Of a DNA stretch of 64,000 nucleotides, positions 35,490 to 46,500 are shown piece after piece (position 1 is the stretch's first letter; each line of letters opens with the position of its first letter). The stretch is from Oxyruncus cristatus (Eukaryota > Chordata > Aves > Passeriformes > Cotingidae), in the NCBI GenBank assembly GCA_013399855.1, contig VXAY01006800.1, positions 322,151 through 386,150 of the forward strand. The letters run 5' to 3'. The position numbers were made by a program, and so were the translations under genes. A model generated the notes under the pieces. That model ran no database searches, was not told the DNA's origin, and was given only the letters and a program-made list of their open reading frames with translations.

Positions 35490-37459
35490 CGTGGCAGTGC
35501 ATCCTCACAGGGCTCATCTAAGAGCTTCCTTCTTGGTGTCAAAGCAGAAACCAGAGCCTTCCTTTTTGTCACAAGTTCCTCAGAAGCCCAAATTTCAAGA
35601 CAAAAGTCAAGGTCACAGCCAGGATTCTATCTTGTTCCTATCAAAAGTCTACCAATTACTCACAGAGTTCAGAACTTAAGGGTAGAAATAACTTACTAGA
35701 AAACTATTTTGTCTCACCTGTAAAGCGTGAGGGGACTAACCTCAACTTGCTGAAGTGGTTTAGAAGTTGCAAATTTAATCTGATAATACTATTTAAACTC
35801 TTTTGTAGTCAAAGGAGAGAGAAGTATTTCTGAAAAGGCAACTCATCCCATGGTAATGAGATTTTTGCACCTATGCTTCTAAGATAAGCAGGAAAAATCA
35901 TGCTTTGGAGATGCCTGTCTTTCTTGGTTGATTAAAAAGAAGCCTAGACAATTAGCTTAGTCTTATCAGCTTTTAAATTACTCTAGTTAGGTGAGACAAA
36001 GGAAATCTTAAGGCTGAAATCTAGTGTAATGCACTCCAAAACTGCACTCCAAACTACACTCCAAAACTACACTTACAGCAGATGCTTCACTTTTGCTTAC
36101 AGGGGAAAAGAAACTTCAACTTTTATCTGAAACAAAGAGCTAGGATTTGCTTTTCCGAGTCCTGTTATCACACTTGGCACAATGAAAGCTTTGTAATGAG
36201 GTTTTGTTTCTTCCTCATAAAAATTTCATTGAATTTCTACTTAAATAATCCACAGGGTTAAGATTATTAAGATAAAGCATTTTCATTTATTAGTACTCTC
36301 AATACAGTATGTGAAGCAAAGTTTTCAATTTGTTTCTTTCATTACATATTTATTTTAGTGATGTGTACTAAACTATACTATATTTTATGTCAACTTTGAG
36401 TGAGACCTTTCCATTTTATCAACAGGATGTTTTACACAATGGCATCTTTTAAATGTAGTATCATGGGAAAAGATGATAGTTTAAAGTTCCATTTGTATTT
36501 TTATGTAGAAAGGTAGAAATGTCAATATATAGAATAAAAGAATTTTTTTAGTTTTAACCAGTGTTAAAATGAGTCTAATATATGTTTGCATGAAACTTAA
36601 TACACAGGTTAGACAAGAAAATTGTTTCCTGAAAGGTTTCCGAATTAAAGATGAAAAGGGAAGACATTCCCATTCTCTCTGAAGAGCAGATTAGTGAGTA
36701 AATTGTAGATAAAGCATCATAAAACATTTTATCCACTTCAATTTCACAGGTTCAATATTTAAAAATACATATAAACCTTTCATGTAAACTTAACCTGCAG
36801 GATTTATTGTTTCAGGCTCAGAGGGAAAAGGGAATTTATTCAAATTTGAAATCATGTACACTCTATACAATGCTCAGGAACATAAACTACACATAGGACT
36901 ACTTGGCTGTGGAATCAGATGTCTTTTGCTTCTGATTACCAAGGTAGGATGAAGAGTGGCTCTATTTCCTTGTGGACTTTGGTTTTATGCTACCCACTAC
37001 AACCCACAAAACCACATATTCTTTCAATGTGATAAGAAGCAGCAGAAACCAAGATGAAATAAAGTCAATACTGAAAGTCTTTACGCAGAAACTCAGATGA
37101 TAATAACTTCTACTGAGTTGATTTTTGAAGCATTTGTATTTCAGTTATATGCCATTTTGACAGAAAAGTCATGTCTGTCTCAGTTAGACTCATCATTCTG
37201 AATCTCATTATTGGACAACTGTAACAACCGCATGTGAAAAATATTTATCTGAATCAAATATACTGCTGAAAATTTATGTCATAGAATAATAAAAACCAAA
37301 TTTATTTATTTCTTTAAAGATGGTTCCTTTGTTTAATTTCCCATGAATTTAACCTGGGAATTTTCCATTAAATAAATTTGAAAATGTTTCTTGATTTGCT
37401 TTTTGATTAGTTTCTTTTTCTCTCTCTCATTTTTTTTACAGTTTTATATAGGGGGTGAT
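35490..37459. other. Unique AT-rich sequence with a small tandem repeat
   Basis: No gene or dispersed repeat is recognised. At 36031-36074 a ~13-bp unit of the form (ctccaaaactacact) is repeated just over three times. The stretch 37200-37400 is AT-rich with runs of 'tttatttattt'. Confidence 0.45.
36031..36074 (+). repeat. Minisatellite-like tandem repeat, ~13-bp unit
   Basis: About three imperfect copies of a 12-13 bp unit (gcactccaaaact / gcactccaaact / acactccaaaact / acact) follow one another directly. The copies differ by one or two bases or a single-base indel. Confidence 0.75.
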
Positions 37460-37838
37460 TGTTGTAACACCCTCTTAATGATAGACCATGGAAAGATCCA
37501 CTTTGCATAGGAATCACATAAAGGTGAAGACAAAATGGATCTAATGTACAAAATGGAACTTTATTGAAGGGGGAAGGCTAGCTTTTATCTGGTAGGGCAT
37601 GGAATGCTTGGAATTTGGGAAGATTCAAGGAGGTACATGCAGGGAAGTGTCTATGATTGGTTAAATTGTGATAAAACCTATCCTATTAGGGAAAGGGAAG
37701 ATACAAAGTGAGGAAAAGCTATAAATCTTAACTACAAAGTGCCAATAAGCAAAAGAATTACATTCAGCGAATAGAAAAGAAGCTAACACTGGTTTAAACT
37801 GCAGGTTAAATATAAAGTAAGATTTTCTTCTAACAACA
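37460..37838 (-). mobile_element. Probable solo LTR of an endogenous retrovirus
   Basis: The 379-bp interval has perfect 6-bp terminal inverted repeats, TGTTGT at 37460-37465 and ACAACA at 37833-37838, beginning TG and ending CA. On the minus strand it carries a compact promoter and polyadenylation layout typical of LTRs: CCAAT (37660-37656), a TATA-type box ATAAAAG (37588-37582), and AATAAA (37565-37560), then about 100 bp to the end. Flanking bases (gtgat / ttgtt) do not form a clean target duplication, and I do not recognise the family. No viral genes adjoin it. An alternative is chance co-occurrence in AT-rich DNA. Confidence 0.5.
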
Positions 37839-38747
37839 TTGTTAATAAGTTGAATAAACATAATAGTCTTGTAATATGAAAAGCAGTCTCTGAGGCCAGA
37901 AGTTATTTGTTGTCCAGTAGTTCAGCTGCATTTCAAAGCTGTCTTTTTCTTCAGTTCTGCTTTTCTTCAGAGGTTTTTCTCCACCAGGAATAAACATCTT
38001 TTGGGTAGCTTCCAAAAGTTTTACAGTCTTCTGAATATACAATCAAGAAAAGAAGATTGATATAATACTCTAAGTTACCTTGAATAAATAATACCTTCTT
38101 TTTATTTTATTTCATTTTGACCCTTCCATATACACGGATTTAAAAAAATGAAAAAAACGCCCCCACCCTGGTGTAAATTTTCCCCCATGTGACCATATCA
38201 CAGGCTGGGAAGCATGTGGCAGTGCTTCTAATATAAACAGAACCATAACTGTTTAGTCAGAGACATTTCAAATTACTACATTTCCTCCTTCAGGTCTTTG
38301 GATTCAATTCAAAGCTTGCTGGAGTCAATAGATGTTGCATCATAAAATCTGTGGCTTTTATTCATCTATTTAATTCAGAATTTTGGGTTTAACCATTCAT
38401 GAAATAACAATACTTTTTGATAAATGTGATATAACAGTTGCTTAAGAAAATGGCATTCGATTAAACATTATTTTCTTTGAATAACTTTAATTATCCAATT
38501 AATAGGTATTCAAAATCAAAATGAATGCAATTGAAGAAAATCTCAGAAAAGGAATAATACCTTGAATGCATCCTCTAATCACTTTAATAACAAAAGCTCA
38601 CAGCATTTTTCTAAGTTTAATAAGAAAATTACTTAGTTATTGTTCCTGTTTAAATTAGTAAGATTTTCACTATTATGTGCATTTTAACATCACTGGGCCA
38701 CAAGTTTTGAAAAATCAATATTTTGAAGTGGAAATATAAAGACAATA
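37839..38747. other. Unique AT-rich non-coding sequence
   Basis: No gene or repeat is recognised. A short C-run ('acgcccccaccc') lies near 38157-38167. Confidence 0.45.
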
Positions 38748-38947
38748 AAGAGGACGGGGGAGATCAATGGATTTCTGGAAGGCCTTTGACACAGGCTCCC
38801 TGGAACATCCTTCTCTAAATTGGAGAGATATGGATTTGATGGGTGCCCTGTTCAGTGGATAAGGAATTATCTGGATGGCTGAGTCCAGAGAATGGGGGTC
38901 AACAACTCTCTCAGGGGTCCATATTGGAACCAGCATTATTTAATATC
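38748..38947 (+). mobile_element. CR1 LINE, 5' part of an interrupted copy (RT domain)
   Basis: This is the first segment of an outer plus-strand CR1. It covers the middle of the reverse transcriptase domain, with 'ttctggaaggcctttgacac' (KAFDT block), 'ggagagatatggatttgatggg', 'ggaattatctggatgg', and a decayed GVPQGS-type block, ending 'cattatttaatatc'. Collinear sequence resumes at 39336 after a nested minus-strand CR1. Start and stop lesions make it non-functional. Confidence 0.93.
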
Positions 38948-39335
38948 ATAGAAACACAGACTAGGTGGGGTCAAAAGGAGCCTTAAAGACCATCTTTCAA
39001 GTTTCAATCCCCCTGTCATCCTGTCATGGGCAGGGGCACTTTCCACTAAATCAGGTTTCAATGCCCCATCCCATCTGGCCTTGAACACTTCCAGGGATGG
39101 GATGTTTACCACTTCTCTGAGCAACCTGTTCCAGTAAGTCACGACCCTTACAGTAAAGAATTTCTTCCTAATATCTAATCTAAAACCTGCCTTCTTTCGG
39201 TTTGAAGTCATTTCCCCTCGTCCTATCAATACACGCCCTGGTAAAAAGTCCCTCTGCAGCTCTATTGTGGGACCCCTTCAGGTACTGGAAGGTGCTACAA
39301 GGTCTCCCTGGAGCCTTCTTTTCCCCAGGCTGAAC
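38948..39335 (-). mobile_element. CR1 LINE nested inside another CR1
   Basis: This 388-bp minus-strand CR1 3' end interrupts the outer copy exactly within the FNIF-ND block. The tail complement begins 'atagaaacacagactagg'. Then come the 3' UTR and ORF2 C-terminal complement ('aaagaatttcttcctaatatctaatc', 'ttgaagtcatttcccctcgtcctatc', 'ctggtaaaaagtccctctgcagc'), ending 'ttccccaggctgaac'. The host hexamer aatatc is present on both sides (38942-38947 and 39336-39341), giving an apparent target duplication. Its last 3 bases could also derive from the CR1 tail. The insertion must postdate the outer copy. Confidence 0.95.
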
Positions 39336-40260
39336 AATATCTTCCTCAATGACATAGAGAGACTGAATGCACCCTCAGCAAGCCTGCAGATGACACTAAG
39401 CTGAGTGATGCAGTTGACATGCCTGGGAGACAGGATAACATCCAGAGGGACCCGGACAAGTTCAAGAAGGGGGCCCGCGGGAACCTCATGACATTCAACA
39501 AGGCCAAGTGCAAGGTCTTGCGTCTGGTTCAGAGCAACCCCTGGTATCAATACAGGGGCTGGGGGAACAAGGGATGGGAAGCAGCTCTTTCAAGAAGGAA
39601 TTGGGGGTTCTGGTAGATGAAAAACTGGACATGAGCTGCCAATGTGTGCTCACAACTCAGAAAGCCAACTGTGTCCTGGACTGCATCACGAGAAACGTGG
39701 GCATCAGGTCAAGGGAGGTGATTCTGCTCCACTACTCTGCTTCTCTGAGACCCCACCTGAAGTGCTGCATCCAGCTCTGGGGTCCTATCCACAGAAAAGA
39801 CATGGACTTGTTGGAGTGAGTCCAGAGGAGGGCGATAAAGATGATCATAGGGGTGAAGCATGTCTCTTATGAGGAAAGTCTGAGAGAAATGAGGTTGTTA
39901 AATGTGGAGAAGAGAATGCTTTGGGTAATCTTTATTGCAGCTTTTTTAATACTTAAAGGGAGGATATAAGAAAGATCAGGACAGGGTCTGTTGTGATAGG
40001 GCAAAAGGCAATTATTATAAACTAAAGGAGGGTAGATTTAGACTAGAGATAAGGAAAAATTTTTTGGCTAAGAAGGTGGTGAAACACTGGTACAGGTTGC
40101 CCAGAGAGGTGGTGGATGCCGTGTGCCTGGAAACATTCAAGGTCAGGTTGAACAGGTGTCTAAGCGACCTGGTCTAGCTGCAGACAACCCTGCTCATTGC
40201 AGGAGGGTGGCGTACATGACCTTTAAAGGTCACTTCCAACCCAAACTATTCTATGATTCC
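39336..40260 (+). mobile_element. CR1 LINE, 3' part of the interrupted copy
   Basis: This continues the outer CR1 from the FLND block. The A-D-D catalytic motif is at about 39388 ('gcagatgacactaagctgagtg'), followed by 'ttcaacaaggccaagtgcaaggtc', 'gtgattctgctccactactctgc' and 'agaccccacctgaagtgctgcatccagctctgggg'. The 3' region holds 'acaggttgcccagagaggtggtgga' and ends 'cacttccaacccaaactattctatgattcc'. Several frameshifts and stops break ORF2, for example the stop at 39817-39819 after 'gacttgttggag'. Its sequence differs clearly from the 9983-11050 copy, indicating a different CR1 subfamily. Confidence 0.95.
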
Positions 40261-41950
40261 ACAAAAAAAGAAAAAAAGATATAATCAGTTTTAAGGATTC
40301 AGTGATCTGTTCTGCATATCTATAGGATACAGGTCATGAATTTAGACCTGTATATTCAAGATATGCTTTCAGACCTTCAGATACTGATAAACTGTTCTGC
40401 TAAAATGCAGAAATCTCTGCACCCATCTCGTATATACCTCTCTCCATCTGATCATCCTGAAGTAAGTTTCTACCCATCTCTGGAAAGAACAACAAGACTT
40501 ACAACATAAAAACTATTTTTGTACCTAATTATGTCTTGGACATGGTTTGGTGCACCCTTGACGGCCACTGATTTCAGCGGGAGTTGAAATTTCTCAGCAC
40601 CCTGTAGAGCAGTGCCCGTGCCTTGGAAGGCCAAGCAGAGGAGTAACTACAATGTTCACAGCATGTGCTCTTCATGGACCACATGCCACCAACTTCAGAA
40701 TTTTCAAAGTATTCCTTCCAGACATTTAGTTTCCACATCACATAGCTGTGCTGAAGGTCAGCACAGGGGATATAGCTTCGATTTACTCTCATTCAGTAGC
40801 TTCCAAACCAATACTCTCTGTGGATTTGTGTTTCTAATCTCCCCAGGCTGAGGATACTTGACTAAATTTTTATCTCTCCAGGAACTCTCCCTAGGCATTC
40901 ACTGAAAAATCTGCCCCAGGCTGCTTACCTGACTGCATGGGACAACAGGGGATACCAATCCAGTTGGAGTCAGGGAAGGAAGGAGAACTTGGGCTAAATC
41001 ATCCTTCCATGCAAATACAAGTTGTTTTTGTTACTTATAGAACAAAAGCCTACATGGTTATGTATACAACAAACATGTTTCAACCAGTATACCTAGATGA
41101 GGTTTATATACTGAAATTGAAGCTCTCATGAACTTACTTCCATGTTTCTTTTTCCTTTTTATTTTTCCTTTGTTCTTTTTTTTTTTTCTTATATCCTGTT
41201 ACAGCTCTTCCTAAAAACTAATGACCCAGGAACTCTCATCCTGAGCTACAATAAGTGAATGGGAACAGATAAGAAAATCTCTGCATCTCCCTTAGAGCTG
41301 AAGCATCCTGCTGATATCTCCCAAGGTTGTCATTAGCCCTAATGGAAAAGCAGCTGAGCTCCAGCACAGCTACACTGGTTTTCACTGAGCAGGTACTTAT
41401 GCGTGAAAGAGGATGTATCTGCAAATATTCCTTTTGTGCTACAAGTGTAAGGCATTTAACCACGTAGCCTACCTTGCTTCCACAGGGATAAGCTAAGCAC
41501 CAACTTCACCCCAGAAAGAAAACTTGTCATTGCACGTGGAATTTCTTCTTTCCCTTAAAAAACACATGCATAATGTGTGCAACCCTGACAGATGAATTTG
41601 TTTGTGTCTGAAGTCTTGTAAAAGCTAGTTAGCTATCAAGGAAATTTTTATACATGGGAAAGGTAAAAAGACAGCTCTAGGATAAAGCTTACTCCAACCT
41701 TACAAAGGCACTTAGCATAGGTAGGATGACTCATTATCTAAGGTGCCTTTCTCTCTCCACTGATGGTATGAAAACTAAGGGACATGATTCATCTGATCTC
41801 AATTAGGTGTCAGACTAGAGATGAGAGGAACTATTCCCATAAAAATACTGGTTTCTCCAGTGATGAACACAAAAGAAGAGTAATGTTGTCAGAAACAGAT
41901 ATCCACTTTTAGTTAGAAGAATCCCACCCTATTTGTCTAAATATATAATT
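40261..41950. other. Unique non-coding sequence
   Basis: No gene or dispersed repeat is recognised. A T-rich run lies at 41150-41190. Open frames reach at most 79 codons. Confidence 0.45.
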
Positions 41951-42034
41951 CTTGAGGTGTCTTGAGCAGGGTCAGGACAGCTCAAGATGATCCTAATGGG
42001 TCCCTTCCAGCTCAGCTATTCTATGATTCTATAG
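41951..42034 (+). mobile_element. CR1 LINE 3' tail fragment
   Basis: 'caagatgatcctaatgggtcccttccagctcagctattctatgattctatag' (41983-42034) is a CR1 3' end with two octamer tail units. The preceding 'cttgagcagggtcaggac' fits the CR1 3' UTR more loosely. Confidence 0.85.
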
Positions 42035-42301
42035 TTTTATGAAATTCTATAAGACTGAAGTTATGTAAAATCAATTCATTTGAGATCATTGTGCACCATT
42101 AAATACCAGTTTTCATGAGGTTTGTTCAGTTTGTTTCTGAACTATTTTTGGTCTTTGTGTGCACACTGCAGATCATATTGGACCCTTATTCTTTACTTGG
42201 TTTTGAGTTACAATCCCTGCATAAAATCCCTAAATGCAAGTGGAGACATTAATATGGGGCAATGTGATGGTGCCGTTCTGGAAACTTATTTCTATTGGTA
42301 C
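42035..42301. other. Unique spacer
   Basis: About 270 bp between a CR1 tail and an ancient CR1-like relic. No feature is recognised. Confidence 0.4.
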
Positions 42302-42470
42302 CATAAGAAGATAAGTATAGTCACACTGGATCAGACCAGCGGTCCTGTCTGAAGCAATGGTCAAGAGAAGATACCTTCTAGAAGAGCATAAGAACCTGCA
42401 AATATCTTTGTCATCTGTTAGAATCCCCACAGCCAAATAGCTCTAGCCTAGGCACTTTAGGAGTTGGGGT
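42302..42470 (-). mobile_element. Ancient CR1/L3-type LINE relic
   Basis: 'agtcacactggatcagaccagcggtcctgtct' (42320-42350) resembles the 3' end complement of an old amniote CR1 family, remembered from turtle and crocodile genomes as 'ggccatactgggtcagaccaatggtcc…cctgtct'. About 15 bp between 'ggtc' and 'cctgtct' are deleted. The following 'gaagcaatggtcaagagaagataccttctagaagagcataagaacc' continues the match ('cagtggccaat…gatgcttc…'). Divergence is much higher than in the octamer-tail CR1 copies of the same window, implying an older insertion. Confidence 0.6.
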
Positions 42471-43316
42471 TCATTTCCACATAAATTTCAGGCCTTGCTG
42501 GACATCAAGGCTTAACTTTGAGCTGGATCTCCATTAAAAGGCATTTTTCTCTGACTGAGATGTAAATAGATATCTGTTCATTTTCCATAAATGTCAGAAA
42601 GTGGCTGGATGCACGGGTTACATTATGGCTCCCTGTGTGCCAGAAGAGAGATTGTGACAAGGAGCACAGCAATACCTCATCTGTGCTAATCTGGTGGGTT
42701 GGCTATCTGAATTTGATCAGGTCAGCATGCTGGAGGATCAGACAGACCTAAACTTTTTGCAATATTTTATCTCCAGCACATACTGCTTTAAAGCTCAGAA
42801 AATCATTAAACTCCAAGCTGACACAGGGAATTCCTAGAGGGATTAACCTTCAAAAACTAATTACCAAGGAAATCAACAGAAGGCAGTCTGCATCACCACT
42901 GTTGTGACAGCATACCAGAGGAGTGAGTGGTGTCAGAAAATGTTGAATAAAAAATCTAATTCACTGGAGATCCTTTTGCTATCTAGGTAGAGGTTTCCAA
43001 ATGGTTACCAATGTCAGATCAATGGAAATGAGGTTTTTATTATAGCTAGGGGTCAGGGTACAATTGCTACGATTATAATTTTTATTTTATCATTTTTCCA
43101 GTAGTTTATTAAAAGAGTTTTGAATGAAGTGTTACACTAGAAAGGATCAGCTCCTATATTGTAAAGGAGTGGGCCTAGCTCATCTCAGTTAGACATCCAC
43201 TGAGAAAATCACCCTGAAGTTTCAGTGATGATCAGTGAAGAGACAAAGACATTATGAGTATCTGATTTATCTGAATCATCTGAATAAGGCAAATAATACC
43301 CTCAAAATGTGTGCCT

Positions 43317-43358
43317 TCTCTGTCTCTCTGTCTCTCTGTCTCTCTGTCTCTCTCTCTC
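43317..43358 (+). repeat. Microsatellite (TCTCTCTG)n
   Basis: About four copies of the octamer-like unit ctctctgt followed by a plain (TC)n run. The tract is pure pyrimidine apart from periodic G. Confidence 0.92.
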
Positions 43359-43536
43359 AGTTGCCGACTCCAAAATGATGTAGATTATTGTTACCTGGAA
43401 ATTTGTTAATTGCTCCTCAGATTTCATGTCTCCTGGATGAACCTGATCTCAGGTGATGTCGCAGAAAGCCAGGCAGCAGATTATGTTACACACAGGTATT
43501 TGGGCATGTAGATTGTGCGTATGTCTATGTATTTAT

Positions 43537-43578
43537 GTATAATATGACATGTGTATAATATGACATGTGTATAATATG
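43537..43578 (+). repeat. 16-bp tandem repeat, 2.6 copies
   Basis: The unit gtataatatgacatgt occurs exactly at 43537-43552 and 43553-43568. A partial third copy (gtataatatg) follows at 43569-43578, after which AT-rich DNA begins. Confidence 0.92.
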
Positions 43579-46334
43579 CTAGTATAATAAGTATTTGAAG
43601 ATACAATTTTAGACATTATTTTATACATAATAATATACTTTTGTATCTATTATATATATATGCATCTGTAGATATATATATGTAGGTGTTATATCGCCAC
43701 TAACTTACATCAGTTTCTAGACACAAAACTGTGGAGTAGTAGAAGTTTGATCAGTAAAAAAAATCCCAAAGAAACAAAGAAGGCTGGTTTTCCCAATTTT
43801 CTGCAAATGCTATTAGATTAAAAATCCCTCTTGAATACCAAGGATATTAAAGCTTGAATAAAACGTTTTGGAAAGCAGAAATCCTGAAGTTCATACCATC
43901 AAAAGTAAAGAATCCTTGTAAGCTTGGAACCCTGCAGTCTTACATACTGGACATGTTTTCCAAAACTACTGCATAGTTGATACTGTGATCAGAATTCTGG
44001 GAGCACGTGCTAGTTATATAAGTATTTTTAAATCAATCTGATGATAGCACTAGCACAGACCATGCCCTGACCTTAAGAGATCATTAGGGAGGACTCAAAA
44101 GACATTAGTGCATTTAATTAACTTTCTGAAGTTCCCAAATAAAATAAATGTCTATTGAATTTCCCCCCTCAGTTTAAGACTAAAATCAAAATGCTAATAC
44201 ACTCTAATTAAGGTGAACTTGTTTTTCCATTTGGTTGTTATTCTATCTTGATTTTTTTTTTCATTATTCTTACAATTGAATAAAGATGCTAATTGGGGAT
44301 TAGTTTGTAATATCAGCTGACAGACCCTGAGGATCGATTCTGCTATCTAATAGTCTGTGGACGCAGACCAGTCCATAAGGCAGCATGGGGGAACCCTTCT
44401 TTTACCAGAAGGGATCATCTTCATTCACAGCTACAGACTGCAAGCTACAATGAGCTTGCTCTGGTGAGATATTCTTCTGACTTAGAACCTGTGCACTGCT
44501 GCTTTCCAGATCTTGCTTGTTTGCTTTGGCCCAGGGAGAAAAAGGGGAATTTGCCGTTTACATGATATATTTACCTGACAGACAGTGGATAGCTCATGTT
44601 CTGAGTTCTCTGGAGATGAATCAGCTTTGGAACAGGAACACAGTAGTTGACTGAACACTGACAGCTTTCGAAATGTAATAAGGACATTGCACAGTATCTG
44701 GTTAAGAGCGGAGGGATTTGTCTCTTTTAGTTTATTCACCTTGACATTTCTAACATCAGAAAGATGATGTTCAGTGGTGCCCCTCTATTCATTTGCAAAA
44801 GCCCCCCCAGATAATTAAAAATTGGGTATAGACTGTGAAGGGGAATCTTATATCATGTCATAATGTAAAGTTACCAAAACTTAAACCACTGAAGATCAGG
44901 CAAGTCAGAATGGAGGTGGCAAATTAACTCCTCTGACCTCAAAACAGGAAAGACCTCTATGTATTATATTAATTCATAGTTTTGTTTGGTTCTGTACTAA
45001 AGGAATACAATTTAATCTCCAGGTCTGCATAAAAATAGGGGTACTATTTTTCAATGTTTACTAACATGGTCCAGCTGGAGGGAAAAGCATAATTTCAGAA
45101 AATGTTTGACTTAAATTATATGATCTTTATTCCTTATCTTTCCCTGAAGAGATCAAGTGGTATTGTATATCCAGGAAGTCTTAAAAATATGTATGAATTT
45201 TGGTTGAATTTAGGAAAGAAACTTCCACCTTTAAATGGAATTATATTTATAGTTTGAGCTCACTGACAGACTAGTGTATTGTAAGCTTACCTATGAACTG
45301 AGAATACAAACTCTCTGTTGCCAGATGCCTGCTTGTGGGGGGTTACCTTCACTCTTATGAAAATGTTGTAGCCTTAATGTGATAAAGGTCTTTGAAGTTT
45401 AAATGAGCATAGATGTTTTCCTTAGACTGTAAAGGAAAGCAGCAACAAACAAATTCTCCCTGCAGCATGACCCATGTTTCAAAAGAGATTTTTTTTAAAT
45501 AAGGTAGGATTGAACCCTAAACTTATTCTCTTCTCCAAACTCTATCCCTAAAAGGCTTGAAAATTATACAAGTTACCAGGAACCATCAGGATGAGACATA
45601 AATATCTTCTCTCTTTATCAGATAATATATCAAGAGGAATAAAACAAGAAATACCAAAGAAATCTTTCATTCTTTAATCTTTTTCTGAGCATTTGAACAA
45701 GATATCTTTCAGCAACAATGAAATTAAGGTAATTTGGATTTTATTAAGTTTTTGATGTGGAGTCTGTTATGTTGAATTTTAAGGAAGATTCAGTGCCAGT
45801 GGTTTAATGTAGTGAGTTAATGGAATTCTTAACTCTGGAAAATTTGAAGACCATATTTGGCAAGGATTTTTTTAATTAAAGTGATTTGCCAAAATCTTGT
45901 TTGACAATCTAATAAGGGAATACCAAAAAAGGGTAATGAATTACATCAAAATACTTCTATATACAAGTCAGACTGACCCTTATCCTTCAATTGTTCCATT
46001 GCTTTCAGCTTCACTGGGACAACATATGAAACACAGTACAGAGACTGTCTGATACAGCTTAAGGAAAGGAAATGGGCTGAGGAAATGTCGAAACTGACTC
46101 TGTAAGAAAGGAGTCAATGGTCTAATCTGGGCTTAGCTGTGTACTGTAAAAGTGTTTTTTGAAAGAGCCCTAAGGGTACCTTTTCTCTGACTTTAGAGAA
46201 TGTCATTGCAGCAAAAAATAACCATGTGAAACAAAAAGAGGACATGTATTTTCATGTGGACTAAATAAGCTCCTCCCATGGTCTGGGAACTCATGTGAAT
46301 GGCACTACAATCAGATACTGGTAGAAAGTCCTGC

Positions 46335-46500
46335 TGGAAAGGAGCTTCCAGGTCTCCCAGAACAGCACCTGCCTTCTGGTGGTACCAGCTACACCAACAC
46401 CATTGATATTATGCATCTCCCTAAAGATGGAGAAAGCTCAACTTCCCAGGCAATCTCTTCTGATGTTTATCTGGCTATTCTTATCCCAGCTAAGCAAAGC
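46335..46500 (-). mobile_element. Old, decayed CR1 LINE 3' fragment
   Basis: 'gatggagaaagctcaacttcccaggcaatctcttctgatgtttatctggctattcttatcccagctaagcaa' (46428-46499) follows the complement of an old CR1 3' region ('gatggagattccacaacttccctgggcaatctgttccagtgcttaactatccttac'). The left part ('ggaaaggagcttccaggtctcccag') loosely fits the CR1 3' UTR. There is no tail octamer. The assignment is by eye on a divergent match. Confidence 0.5.

Larger units (their letters stand above)
42471..46329. other. Unique AT-rich sequence with microsatellites
   Basis: No gene is recognised. A TCTCTCTG microsatellite lies at 43317-43358, a 16-bp tandem repeat at 43537-43578, and TA-rich DNA at 43649-43682. Open frames are all below 90 codons. 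Confidence 0.45.
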
